Positions 23,241-34,515 of a stretch of DNA of 64,000 nucleotides are shown here, piece by piece. Positions within the stretch are counted from its first letter, which is position 1, and each line of letters begins with the position of its first letter. Origin of the DNA: Hanleya hanleyi. Lineage: Eukaryota > Mollusca > Polyplacophora > Lepidopleurida > Hanleyidae. Below the pieces are notes generated by a model that was given only the letters and a program-made list of their open reading frames with translations, searched no databases and was not told the origin of the DNA. Where the stretch lies: assembly GCA_036873755.1 (NCBI GenBank), contig JAVTVY010037089.1:1-64000 (forward strand), read 5' to 3'. Both the position numbers and the translations under genes were made by a program.

Positions 23241-25535
23241 TTGAAAGAACTTGGTATTTTTGCTCAATTAGTATTTTTTATAATTTCACTTAAATTATTT
23301 AACTTTGACCTTTTTTCTGGAGATTCCGAGCAAAACCTCCATAACACAAGCTTAATGTTTCCAATCTTCAATGTTGTTAAAACTACCGAGCCTGCACTGA
23401 GATATTATCTTCTGGCTTTGTTGAATGGATTAAACATGTAAGAGGAAGTTGATATATCGATGTAGTTGTACATTGCCTTACAACTAAAACGCTGACAGAT
23501 TTTGAAAGATGTCAAAAGAAAGAAAGAAAAAAAACTAACAGGAAACTCTTCATAGACAAAAAAAATACAGATATAAATTTAAAATACATAATGATTAGTA
23601 CTGCGGCAAATACTTGAAACATCGTCAAAATAGCTCGAGCATTAAATGATGAAATGAAACGAAAATTAATGGGTTGAAGTTATGCTTGGTGAAAGCATAG
23701 AACACAAAGCAGAATGAAACGTTCGTCTCAAAAATACAAAAAAAAAGATGAATCTAACAAATGAATATTTGAAGCTATTTACATCGCTGACAAGCACGAT
23801 TTCATTCCATAGAATATAAAACGAGAGAGATAACATAACATAATTTTAATTTCAGGAGACATGCGAAAAGAACAGCAAAAATATCCCGTGGGTAATTCGC
23901 AGTATGGATTTGATCAAGCGCACTTTTAAAACAATAAAACAAGTTTACGAGCCAGTGACACATGATGCCACAGTGTTCATTCAAGCTTCTATGTTCATGT
24001 CATATTGTTAGATGACTTAACGCGATAAAAGTGAACATGTGTACAAATGTATTAATATTCGCGAGAGAAATAAATTACAATACTCATTAAACTGGATTTT
24101 ATCATATAACATAGCAATAAAACAAATAGAGAATTAACACCTAGAGCAAAAGTGTAGTTTACTTGTTTTCTTTAACTTAATGACAAAATGCATGTGCTGA
24201 CATTTCAGGAGTTTTGGTTTTTTATCCCCCCGCTTATCCTCCCACCTTCCTTAAAAATTTTTTTTAAAAAAGGCTCACAGATTTCGACAGTTGGGATACG
24301 TGCATTATGCCACATGGCATGAAAGTCGATTCTGAAATCGATATTATTTCATATCCACAGAACACGAAATAATATACATTTGGCTTTGACATTTGTCAGA
24401 GCATGCATTCACCTCCTCCACCCCTACTCAAACACACCTGTTTTGGTTCACATGTTAACTCAGATCGTAAAGTACATGGTTGCTGAATAATTACAAGTAT
24501 CGTGTATAATCAGCTATTAAATACTCGTAATTATACATACCTCTTGTTCGGGTACCAGTTTTGCTACTGTCATCGTGCTGGGTAAGCCTATATCTTATGT
24601 GCAAATCCTCAAACACGTGTAGCGTATATCCTCCACACCAAAGCAATATAAGCTATTAACATTTAGCTCGGCATAAAAGACTGGCTGAACGATATAACAA
24701 ATGTTTATGAAGAGCAAGTCACGCATGTGTCTCGGTAACATAAATGAAGATAGTTCGTATGACTATCCTCTCCGTTCATCTGTATATATTTTTGGGATTT
24801 GACAGAGGATCCAATGGGTACTAGTATAGCTATTTCACAGTTACGACGATGCCGGCCATTTTTAAAAAAAGTATTGCAGCTGAGTAGATTGTCAGCGGAG
24901 GGGAGATTTCGTAATTGCATAGTCTTATTATAGATGTTGTGAATGGAATAATGTGATTATGCAATAATTTAGTCGTGCATTAAATCGACTTTCAATACCC
25001 ACCCGTTCCTAGCCTCCGTTTCGTTTTTAATATCACGCTTGGTTGAACACGGACTGTAAATCAAGTCACATTTTTTTTACAGGTCATGTCGTGAAAATAG
25101 AGATAAAGACTGACATTCAACATGTAAATATATTTGTAAACGAAAATTTAAAAGGAGTGTTTTTTGCTATGCATTTCGCAAATACCTGAAAATGATATAT
25201 AACTACATGGTTCACCACATATCAAGTGATACTTGTCTCGTCTTATGAGGTAGAAATAACATAACATTTTGTATTCCTTTTCCAATCTGAAATGCTAATG
25301 CATCCTTGAATATATATATCAAATCACACCCATATCCGCTGTGTCATATTGTCATACCTTATAGGCGTATGTAATTAGTAATACATTCGCGCATCGGTCA
25401 TTTTCACTGAAAAAAAAGCTCCTACAAGTACCGGTATACATATATTCCCAGAAACATATCAACCAAAACAATGTTCAGTATAAAACTAATGTGAGTCCTT
25501 ATTTATATACACCAATGCCCTTTAGAAATTGGGTA
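23241..25535. other. no gene seen
   Basis: AT-rich with A-rich runs at 23515-23770. No frame longer than about 70 codons, no repeat array and no RNA gene was recognised. Confidence 0.4.
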
Positions 25536-25539
25536 ACAT

Positions 25540-25693
25540 TCATATCCAATTTTTAGAACAGTATTCTTGGAAAGCCAAAAATACTTGTGCTAGATGGACC
25601 AGTCCCGTGTTGAGACTCGAAACAGCGCTCGTTGGCCACCACATCGCCACCAGTAAATGCAAGCGTTCTTCACCTCTCGGTCACCTCAGCTTC
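25540..25693 (-). repeat. tRNA-derived SINE, minus-strand copy
   Basis: Reverse-complemented it reads 'aagctgaggtgaccgagagg' (A-box region), 'gcatttactggtggcgatg', 'gtttcgagtctcaacacggg' (B box), then a tail ending in 'aaattggatatg'. It is the most complete minus copy. A second, partial minus copy (25743-25782) follows, and then the plus copy at 25825. Confidence 0.75.
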
Positions 25694-25742
25694 CACAAAA
25701 TAAGTTCAGAAATCGGAGTCTAGATTACGTACATTTTACTAC

Positions 25743-25782
25743 CTCAGAGTTCGACACCAAATCGCCAGCAGTAAATGCAAGT
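25743..25782 (-). repeat. partial tRNA-derived SINE fragment
   Basis: About 40 bp holding 'accaaatcgccagcagtaaa', the core of the SINE family, in minus orientation. Both the A-box and tail parts are absent. Confidence 0.6.
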
Positions 25783-25824
25783 TTCCATTAACGTAGGTAA
25801 TCTGGTCTCCAAACTCCAATCTTG

Positions 25825-25985
25825 AAAGCTCAGCTGACCGAGTTGTTTGAATCGCTTACATTTACTGCTGGCGATTAGGTGCCAAACTTCGAGGGCGCGA
25901 GTTCGAGTCTCACACGGGACTAACGCATCCAGTATATTTGTGGCTTTACCAAGACGTTTCCATCCTAAAAATAAATGGATATAAA
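25825..25985 (+). repeat. tRNA-derived SINE, fullest copy
   Basis: Contains an A-box-like 'agctgaccgagttgtttgaa', 'cttacatttactgctggcga', a good B box 'gagttcgagtctcac', a tRNA-unrelated body 'acgcatccagtatatttgtg' and the tail 'cctaaaaataaatggatata'. Order and boxes are those of a tRNA-derived, RNA polymerase III-type SINE; the source tRNA looks serine- or leucine-like but I cannot settle it. About 160 bp is short for a full SINE. Confidence 0.75.
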
Positions 25986-28732
25986 TGGTTCCATATTGAA
26001 CGAAAATTCTGAAACATAGTCCTACCTGGTTCTACATCGAACCAGCTTAGTTCAACGTTACATTGATAAAAGTTTTCTTGTCAACGATAAAAAGTCAACG
26101 ATAAAAAGTTGACGACATGAGTGTTTTTGGCGTACTGGCGTCATCGAATAGTGTTGATCATTTCCCTTTCAAGATACCGTGTGCTTTTTTAAATGTGAGA
26201 TACTGCTGTTCTCCGAATACAGGTAGCGGGTCGAGGATCGAGAGGCTATATTTTCGATTATATCATAATTCAGTTGTTGTGTATCAATAGATGCTTATAT
26301 ACCGTACCGAAAGCTGTACATATACGACAGAAATAAATTCTTTGTTTTTTGTCATATAGAAGCCGTGAATAGTAGACAAATGATACGAGCGTCTAGTCCG
26401 TCATTCAATATTCAGCAGACCTAAGTCATGTAATAATATTAGCACCAAATTAAAAGGATAAATTATAGTAAGCATAAAACTAGGATAATATTCTGCAAGA
26501 CAGAAACGGTCAACAGTGTTCAATGATGCCAGCAAGACATCGCGATGTTCCAAAAATATCAAATCCGTATCGCAGACCACTATTCTTAATCCATATGATA
26601 TACGTTGTAAAGTCGTTATCTAGAGTATGATGTATCTGAGTCACGCTTTGATTGTGACTGTTCAAATGAACACTATAAGGATATTGAAATACATAGGTGC
26701 ATACGGCCCCTAACCCTGGGTTAAGAAAACTATAATATATCATATTATTAGAAGTTGTTATCCATAAGAAAGTTTTCGTTTGTGTGGAAATATATCCATC
26801 AATTTATATAACTGATGATGAGTCAGGTGAGAAGGAAACATGGAAATGATATCGATAGTGAGTTAAGGTAGTCCGCTGCTGATTTTGAGCTTTGGAAGTC
26901 ATTTTCAGTATGTTTGCCCATTTTTCCCTAGTAGGTTATCTCCTTTTCCTAGTATAGGTTAAGAGATAGGGATATCCTTTAAAAGCTTTCTCGCCGAGAA
27001 TTTTGCGCAGCAACATCCAGTTCAACTTTAAATATTTTGATAGATATTGTGATTATCTTCAAACAGTTAGAATATAAGAAAAAGTTAAATACTATTTATA
27101 GTATTTTTTCTTATAGATATATGCGAAACCAGGGCTTTACCCTCTGTTTTCTGGGTTATCAAATGGATCCTGAGTCAGTCCACTTAACGTTGCCTACAGC
27201 TAAAAAATGCCCACCAACCTATATTTTTTCTTCGTGTTTCCTAATATTACACAATTATCAATGCAACAACATACATTATTCAAAAAGTTAATTACTTCGA
27301 TTTACCTCCAGCGAACATCCTTAATATAGGCCATTACTCGACAGTTTAATCCTCGAAATAAGACTATTGAAATACAAGAGAATAATGATAAATTTACAAT
27401 ATTTGTGATCACTTGTGAACAAACAAATATGTACATCTAGAGACGAGCAAGAGATGAAACGTACACCCTTCCTTACTCGATCGAAGAACGTGTTACTGGG
27501 GTGGTATTTGCCTATAGTATTGGACCCTTCTACGGAGGGCCAATGATCGGCTGATGCAGCAACAACAACATTTTCCCAGTTAGATGACAGATTTTGAAAT
27601 CGAGAACGAGGCCGCGCTATGTCATCGGTCAACTGAGACAGTCACGTGGTTGTATATGAAGATTGGGATGGTTCCTATAAATAGTGATCCAATGAAAATG
27701 CTCGCATTAATTTAAAATGGCGGGGTCGAATAACCATTCACTGAAGGGGAGACAGCTGGAACAGTACGCTGACACTGTCAGTTAATATCCTGATTTAACA
27801 GAGAGTTCTACAGTCTAGGGTGGCATATCATCGCCGAAGAATGAGCGCACAAAGGAAAGACAAAACAAGAAAGATAACCGGGAAATGACGAAATCGAAAT
27901 TCAGTTAATTCGATCTCATCGATCGTTTATAAATATTATTTGTGTAACTGTTTCGCAATTCACATTAATGTTTTTTCACTGTGAACGCGTAGAATTGCCA
28001 GTCCACATAATACTTGATTCACCGTGAAGACGTTAAAGGCAGCACATTTTGTATGACTGTCAATTTATATGATTGTTCCTATAGGAAACCGCATTACTTA
28101 CCTCTCGAAAGTCAAATTCCACAGCGATCAAGGGAACGTATCACCTCTTAGGTTATACTAAAACATCTGACATCAATATTAACAGACTGAGAATAGTTTA
28201 TTAAAACAGAAGAAGAAAAAACACACGAAAAATAGTATACATTGCATTTAATATGTGTCTATTATATATAAGTTCATCCTTGACGTCGTATACACAAGTG
28301 AATTAATAGCCTGAACAAAAAAACGTAACGAGGTGAATTCACCGAAGCTTACCTCAGAGCCAAAACGAGCGTAAATACTGTTAATCGACTGCTGGACTGT
28401 AACAAAAAATCTTCACCAATCTAAAGTTAACCCGATAAGCGGACAGATAGCAGTGATCGCTTAATTTATTGTTCTCTTCATCGTGCGACCGGGAAGTCGT
28501 CACGGGTAATAACCTCGGGTGTTGTGGCTAGAAAGACATACAAATAAAAAAAACATACAAATATCCGACACGTCAATGTTTATTATATGACGATATCATT
28601 GATAGATGTGTGATAAATATTGAAAGAAACTACATGGTCACTTTTTTTAAGAGACCAGTCATGTAAAAGGAAAAGGGGTCAGGAACTGCAGTCCCCTTGC
28701 GATCTTATAACCGAGCTTGGATTTGAGACACA
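25986..28732. other. no gene seen
   Basis: Only short frames without motifs, for example 27037-27291 and 27321-27632 (minus). No array or RNA gene was recognised. Confidence 0.35.
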
Positions 28733-28815
28733 ACAATAGACCTGAAACCTGATGACGTTTTATCCGTCTTCTATCCCATGATGCAATATACATCCATGGC
28801 AATTAAATGGCAGAG
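28733..28815 (+). repeat. dispersed repeat, copy 1 of 3
   Basis: Shares 'gaaacctgatgacg', 'tcttctatcccatgatgcaa' and 'catcc..g.caattaaatgg' with 29157-29232 (same strand) and 35931-36000 (reverse). The three may be ends of one inverted-repeat element family. Confidence 0.7.
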
Positions 28816-29156
28816 GGGGTCACAACACAGCGGCTTGCAATTGGTTTGCATTTTTTTTTTGTGCAAGAATTAGTTTCAAACTTTTCATATACCACAATGA
28901 CATTGGATATCGTTAAAATGCGTTTTATTCGACATTCACCAATCTATATGTCCTCCTCGACTTCATCTTTATCTACAATAAAATGAGAGGTATATAGATC
29001 AGTGTAGGTCACATTCTTAACGATTTCTTATTATATCCGCTGTCATGTATGAAAAGGTGGGAAATAATTATATTCTTGGAAAAAAACATATTAACAACAA
29101 CAATGACGACGACGACGAAGACCCCCAATCCTGATCAAGCCACTTTAAACCAAAAT

Positions 29157-29232
29157 ACAATAGACCAGAAACCCGATGACGTGTTATCCTTCTTCTATCC
29201 CATGATGCAATGTACATCAAATTAAATGACCG
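29157..29232 (+). repeat. dispersed repeat, copy 2 of 3
   Basis: Begins 'caatagaccagaaacccg' and matches copy 1 over about 75 bp ('tcttctatcccatgatgcaa'). About 200 bp downstream, 'gcgttgacaaattaatgtcg' resembles 35836-35865, so the match to the 35.8-36.0 kb copy is probably more extensive and rearranged. Confidence 0.7.
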
Positions 29233-29438
29233 GTGAGCATCATAATACCATTAAATTACCCTATCACATCCCTCATGTATCGCGACATAAATTTTCATTG
29301 CCAACTCGATATCGATCTCTGGATTGGGAGTTGGTCTTGTTAGCCTTCATCTTGGTGCGTCATGTTACATATAGGACTTCAGGCTTTGGGACACCTGTAC
29401 TGTGCGTTGACAAATTAATGTCGTGTGAATAGGATTTT

Positions 29439-29636
29439 GTGAGTGAGTGAATAGGATTTAACGTCGTTTCAGCATTATTTCAGTCATTTCGCGACGAACC
29501 AACTAAGCACCACCCAGCTGAGTTGCGTTCCTGTTGCTTCAAAGAAAAAGTCTTTGGAGCAGAATGGAACCAGACACCGTCCATCCACCCTATAAAACAC
29601 TGAGGACAGCACACAAGACACAGACAGTACGCTTAC
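29439..29636 (+). repeat. dispersed SINE-like repeat, copy 2
   Basis: Partner of 6647-6845, in the same orientation. It begins 'gtgagtgagtgaataggatt' and keeps 'cgcgacgaaccaactaagca' and 'ggaaccagacaccgtccatc'. Differences are scattered, as for an old family. Confidence 0.8.
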
Positions 29637-29888
29637 ATGGTGCAATAAAGACAAGTGATATTAGAGTGCTAGACTTCACAATTTCAGGTTGCTTCTCAGC
29701 AAAATGCATTGAAGCAACAGGAACCCGTGCTCACCGGACCCACCAACGGTTGAACCATCCGCTGCTATGTTTCAGGATAATTGTCATTGAGTACCCTTCC
29801 ACCTCCCTCGTGCAATCGACATCTTACCAACGCGAATCCCTAGACTGGCAAAGCCGGACGAACACGTACTAATATCCTACAATCCAGC

Positions 29889-29918
29889 ATTTGTGTCATG
29901 ATGTGACATGACACAAAT
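29889..29918. repeat. perfect 12-bp hairpin
   Basis: ATTTGTGTCATG at 29889-29900 is the exact reverse complement of 29907-29918, with a 6-base loop. It sits immediately before the 49-bp direct repeat that precedes the LINE. Confidence 0.85.
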
Positions 29919-29966
29919 TTATTTAATTGTTCAATTGTTTAATTGTTCTCGTATATAACCGGACAC
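29918..29966 (+). repeat. 49-bp direct repeat, left copy
   Basis: Identical over 49 bases to 35746-35794; it includes 'ttaattgttctcgtatataa' and ends in 'ccggacac'. LINE coding sequence begins directly after it. It may be a target-site duplication bounding the LINE and 1.75 kb of extra 3' sequence. Confidence 0.9.
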
Positions 29967-30882
29967 CAGGGCAAACTGAAGAGATACATGTAGATATATA
30001 TGATTTCTTAGAGGATGATTTGATTGGATTTGACCAGAACTCCTACGATATATTTTTGTGTGGGGATTTTAACGCCAGAACGGCTACATTAACTGATTAT
30101 CCAGAAAATATCAATCTTGGTAAATATGTCAGCGAGTACGAAGATGATTTGGAAGAGGAAAGGATTTTGCCCGACCGTAGGTCTATGGACGATAAATCTA
30201 ATAGTAATGGAATGAAATTGTTACAGTTATGTAAATCATCTGGTCTGAAAATTGTTAATGGGAGATTACATAATGATGAGATGGGCAGATTTACTTATTA
30301 TAGTGACAGAGGTTGCAGTGCTATTGATTATTTGTTGACATATCAAGATAAAATATATAAAATCACTAAATTTGAAGTTAAAGACCTGTTGGAGTTTTCA
30401 GATCATGCACCTGTTACATTTAATATTGTGTCATCTATTGGAGAAAAATCTCAATGTGAACCTGTAGAAATCAGGCATACTAAGCTAGATTGGGTCGAAG
30501 ATAATAATATCCAATTCATAGAAGTACTAACTGGTAGATGTGTGGAAATCGAGAGAATTGTAGATAAATTAATCGATTCTGATTCTGATATTAATATGAT
30601 TGTTAATGAATTTACAAATGTTTTGTATGATAGTGCATTTGAAGTTAACGGAAAGACTCTTTATTCTGGTACTAAACATAATTTGAAGACCCGCAGAAAA
30701 GAAAGGGTACCTTGGTTCGACCAAAGATGTTCAGAGTATAAACATAGGTTCAGATCAGCGCAAAAGAGATACCGAAAATCTAGCTTGAATAAAGATGAAC
30801 TTCTGATAGCGAGGGCTGAATATAGTAAAGTAAAAAGAATTTCTAGGCGTAAGTGGTCTAACTTTAAAAAAGCGTCACTTAA
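29967..30882 (+). pseudogene. LINE endonuclease domain, 5'-truncated
   Basis: The frame is open from 29927, but real similarity starts after the direct repeat. Visible endonuclease-family marks are GDFNART (about residue 46 of the open frame), an AIDYLL block near residue 130 and FSDHAPVTF near residue 157; these correspond to the D/N and SDH catalytic motifs of APE-like LINE endonucleases, which nick target DNA to prime reverse transcription. The N-terminal catalytic asparagine and glutamate motifs are missing. A basic linker follows and is cut at 30879-30882 (TTAA) by the inserted element; the same frame resumes at 31634. Confidence 0.92.
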
Positions 30883-31633
30883 GGGAGTAGAGGACGTTCA
30901 TTTCTAGAGGTTGAATTTTTTTTTAAATTTCAGGATTTTTTCATCAGGTTAGGAGATGATGATCCATGGAAAAAAAATAGGGGGTCACCATACTCGTTAA
31001 AAAAATATGGTAGCCAAAAGCATGTATACCACTTAAAAGCCATAACACTGAATACATAGGGAAATTTGGATTTTTCTTCTTTGATGCTCAATAAATCAAA
31101 CTTCCCAAGGTCAAATTTTTCCCATTTTGCTATATAATACTAAACACATATAGTGCTTGTTAAATATGTAATAAAAACAGGGGGACACCATACTTTCTTG
31201 GAAAATATTAGCGGTATAACAGATAAACTGAGCCTTTTCAGTCCTATTTCCAGGAGGGGGTGGGGGTGGGGAATCGGGGTGGGTGTGGAGAATATTATTG
31301 AAGTTCCAATTATTAGCCATTCAGAAGTTTTCTTTTTGTTGAAAGTGAATAGGAGTGAATTTGGGGGTATTCCGAAGGAATAATTTTTAACCTATGGAGC
31401 ACTTTGCACCCTCCAACCGTTGAATTTAAAATGCCAATTTTTTGGTCCGTCCCATCACACTATCGACCCACCAGTAGAACGCATAAATGGTTGTGTTGTG
31501 TCTTTTGTTGATTTTTATTCCATTTTGAGATGTCTGCGTACTTTTGTTAGGAAATTCAGCTTGTTTTGAAAAATCCGACAAATCACCATGTTGTAGCCCC
31601 ATAAGAGCAGCGAAATGAACGTCCTCTACTCCC
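30883..31633. mobile_element. 751-bp TIR element flanked by TTAA
   Basis: Perfect 22-bp terminal inverted repeats start GGGAGTAGAGGACG at 30883 and end at 31633. TTAA flanks both sides (30879-30882 and 31634-31637). Removing the element plus one TTAA restores the LINE reading frame without loss, so the boundaries are firm. TTAA duplications are typical of piggyBac; a TA duplication with one extra base in the repeat (Tc1/mariner-like) fits the same bases, so the superfamily is open. There is no transposase; the interior has a poly-T/G-rich patch (31250-31290) and short frames only. Confidence 0.93.
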
Positions 31634-32049
31634 TTAAAGAACATTTAAAGCATTCACCAGGCAAATTTTGGAAAGAAGTGAATTCCGTTATTAAGAAAAA
31701 AACACATAACTCAGAAATTGAATTAGAGGAATTTTATTCACATTTTAAGAAATTGAGTGAATTGAATATACCTGCTGAAAAAAATCCCAATTACTTAGAT
31801 AATGAAATAGGGCTAGAAGAATTACAACAGTTAGACGAATTAATATTAATATCTCATGAGGAGGTAGAATATGCAATAGACAAATTGAAAAGAAATAAAT
31901 CTGGAGGCTTGGATCAATTATGTAATGAATTATGTCACTTATATGAGAATTCAATTTACCCAGAAGATTGGGCCAAAGCTGTGATAGTACCTATTCATAA
32001 AAAAGGTAGTAAAAATAACGTGGATAATTATAGAGGTATAACCTTATAG
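31634..32049 (+). pseudogene. LINE linker and start of reverse transcriptase
   Basis: Continues the endonuclease frame after the inserted element (KEHLKHSPGKFW...). It includes the linker before the reverse transcriptase (KLKRNKSGGLDQL, about residues 91-103 of the 31615 frame) and the conserved PIHKKG and NYRGITL block of LINE reverse transcriptases. A premature stop at 32047-32049 arises from a small duplication or insertion; the expected continuation (SVFAKLYS) follows in another frame. Confidence 0.9.
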
Positions 32050-33742
32050 TGAGTGTTTTTGCCAAACTGTATTCGGTTGTGTTAAACGAGCGACTAGCAA
32101 ATTGGGCTGAAAGTAACAATATATTGAGTGATTTCCAATATGGTTTCCGTAAGGTAAAAGCACTGTGGAATGTGTATTTGTTTTATATAATTTGATAAGT
32201 AGTACAATCCAAAATAGAAATAAACTCTATTGTGCCTTTATGGACCTTGAAAAGGCCTTTGATACGGTGAATAGAGGGGCATTGTGGGAAAAATTACTCG
32301 ATTCCGGTTGTAGTAATAGACTAATTAAAGCGATCAGAGAAATTTATAGCCGTGTGAAATCTTGTGTCAGAGCAGCAGGAAAAGTCAGAGATTTCTTTGA
32401 GTTAAGTATCGGTCTAAAACAGGGAGAACCATTATCACCTATATTATTTTCCTTGTATATAAATGATGTTTATGATGAACTCTGCAATTCTAGGGAAATT
32501 GAGGATATAGTTGAAGAGTTCCAATTATTTATTTTATTGTTCGCAGACGATACTGTCTTATTTTCTAGAACACCAGAAGGGTTACAACAATTGTTAGATA
32601 AATTTTGTATATACTGCGACCGCTGGGATTTGAAGTTGAATGTTGCGAAAAGTAAAATAGTGGTGTTTGGATCGACACGATTTAAGGGGCTATACAATTG
32701 GACCTGCAATGGTAATTTGGTTGATGTATTAGATCATTTTTGTTATCTCGGTATTTGTCTGAAATTTAATTTAAATATGGAGGAAACGCGTAAAGCTCTG
32801 ATTGAAAAGGCAAGGAGATCAATATTCATTTTGAAGAGATGTTTCTATAATCTAGAACTTGATGTACATGTAGATACTAAGCTGGAAATTTTTGATAAAA
32901 TGGTAAAGCCTATACTACTATATGGATGTGAATTATGGGGTTTTAGTGACATGAAAGATATGGAATCTGTATACACTCAATATTGTAAGTTTGTTTTGGG
33001 TCTCCCAAAAAATGCTCCAAATATGTTTATATATGGGGAGCTTGGTAGATACAGCTTGTCTACTGAATGTAAAAAAAGGATAGTTAAATTCTGGGTTAAG
33101 CTGGTGAGTAAGAAAGATTCTTTACCTTATAGACTGTACCAATTACAATGCGGGAAAGTTTATCCAAAAAGGTTATATAACTGGTGTAAAGGAATTAGAC
33201 ATTTACTGGAGAGTAATGGATACGGCTATTTATTTCATTTGGAAGACCCGACCCAACTAAATATATATCATGTACACAGAACGATAGAAGACTCTTTTAT
33301 ACAAAATTGGTCAGCTAATATTAAAACATCAACAAGATTCTCAACATATGTAATGGTAAAAGAGGTTTTCTCGAAAGAAAAATACATAGAGTTTTCAACA
33401 TCATTAAGTGGAAAAGTCTTTCGTACTATAGTTCGTTTCAGATGTGGTTTTCATGGGCTAGAACTTGAGATCGGTCGATACAATAATATCCCGAAGCCTA
33501 ATCGTATTTGTAAGGTCTGTAGCTCCGGTATGGTGGAGGATGAATTTCATTTTCTACTATGCTGTCCACTGTACTCTGCTCTAAGAAAACAATATTTTAA
33601 GAAACATTACTGGTCATGGCCGTCTCTTCAAAAATTAAAACTATTGTTAAATTTCCAGTCTAAAAAAGGGATCATCTCTGTGGGAAAATTCATAATTGAC
33701 GCCAAAGAACTTAGAGCACAATACATGGCTAGACAATTTTAA
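32050..33742 (+). pseudogene. LINE reverse transcriptase and C-terminal knuckle
   Basis: After a second frame change at about 32152 (one G missing in the FRKGKST-type motif) the frame stays open for 525 codons from 32165. Motif A is MDLEKAFDTV (residues 26-35), motif B GLKQGEPLSPILF (83-95) and the catalytic FADD box lies at 126-129, so the active-site acidic residues are intact. The thumb carries ILLYGCELWGF and a GELGRYSL block. The C-terminus has a CxxC...H...C zinc knuckle (from about residue 449). The protein would copy LINE RNA at a nicked target. Length is normal for the 3' two-thirds of a LINE ORF2. Confidence 0.95.
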
Positions 33743-34236
33743 TATGTAAAAGAACTTAGCAATCCTGGTATGTATGTCTATATTTATAGTCGGTAGAAAT
33801 ACATCAATCTGAAAATGTCTTTAATTGCTTATATGTAAAAATTAATTTGAACTGATTGATTAGTCATTCTAGTAGAGTTGTCTGTTAAGCCAGTCATATT
33901 ATTGCAGTCAGTGGTTTGATTCTGTTATTATTTTTTGTACATGTGATTGGGAGAGGAGCCATGTGGCTCATTCCTGCAATAAACACAAACACACAAAGGA
34001 CCTGGCGCGATTTGATGGGGATTCGGCCCCCATGAGGTGCGGTTTGGAGTGCCAAAATGAAATATCGCGTAGGAAAGAAATTTTTCCGTTAGCTTAAAGA
34101 ATATTATCTTGTCGTATGTTCAGAGTAATTGTCAGGCACTCGGTCTTGGCGTTCTTGAATAACAACCCATTGAAGAAGTGTATTCGTGCAAAATCGTCAG
34201 TTTTGGGGTAAAATAACTACCTTATTTTCTCTATAA

Positions 34237-34346
34237 ACATGTGAGGCCAGTCGAGAACCAAAACAAACTTTACAAAAAAATGTTAGTTGAGTCAATACTT
34301 AATAGTTGTTCAAAGATGATTTTGGTTCTCGACTGGCTTCATATGT
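34237..34346. mobile_element. 110-bp foldback with ~28-bp inverted arms
   Basis: 'ggccagtcgagaaccaaaa' at 34243 is matched by 'ttttggttctcgactggc' at about 34320. The arms have two or three mismatches; the loop is about 55 bp. Likely a very short MITE. Confidence 0.65.
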
Positions 34347-34429
34347 AAAATTAAAACTTTATTAGATGTATTCTTTCACGTGGAGCGCTGAACATTAAAT
34401 GGGATAATTCAGGATAGCACGCCTGTCGC

Positions 34430-34515
34430 ATTGCGCGGTGGTGTAATGGATAAGAACGCGTTATTTTGAACTTCTTGCATGTGTCGATCGGGTTCGAATC
34501 CCATAAAGGGCTAAC
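34430..34515 (+). repeat. tRNA-like sequence, probably a SINE head or tRNA pseudogene
   Basis: Has an A-box-like 'tggtgtaatggataaga' and a B-box-like 'gggttcgaatccc' about 45 bp later. The anticodon stem and acceptor stem do not pair properly, so I do not call a functional tRNA. Confidence 0.4.

Larger units (their letters stand above)
29967..33990 (+). mobile_element. 5'-truncated, inactivated LINE (non-LTR retrotransposon)
   Basis: Carries, in order, the C-terminal part of an APE-type endonuclease, a linker, a reverse transcriptase and a C-terminal CCHC-like knuckle, followed by about 250 bp of 3' UTR that ends near 'gcaataaacacaaacacaca'. The first ORF and the N-terminus of the endonuclease are missing. 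A 751-bp element interrupts it at 30883-31633, and two small frameshifts (about 32046 and 32152) break the reverse transcriptase. Layout and the residues around the thumb resemble Jockey/I-superclade-type elements abundant in molluscs and lancelets; I cannot fix the clade by eye. Confidence 0.93.

Noticed and set aside
34430..34515. Functional tRNA gene
   Set aside because: A and B boxes are present but acceptor and anticodon stems do not pair; better explained as SINE or pseudogene.
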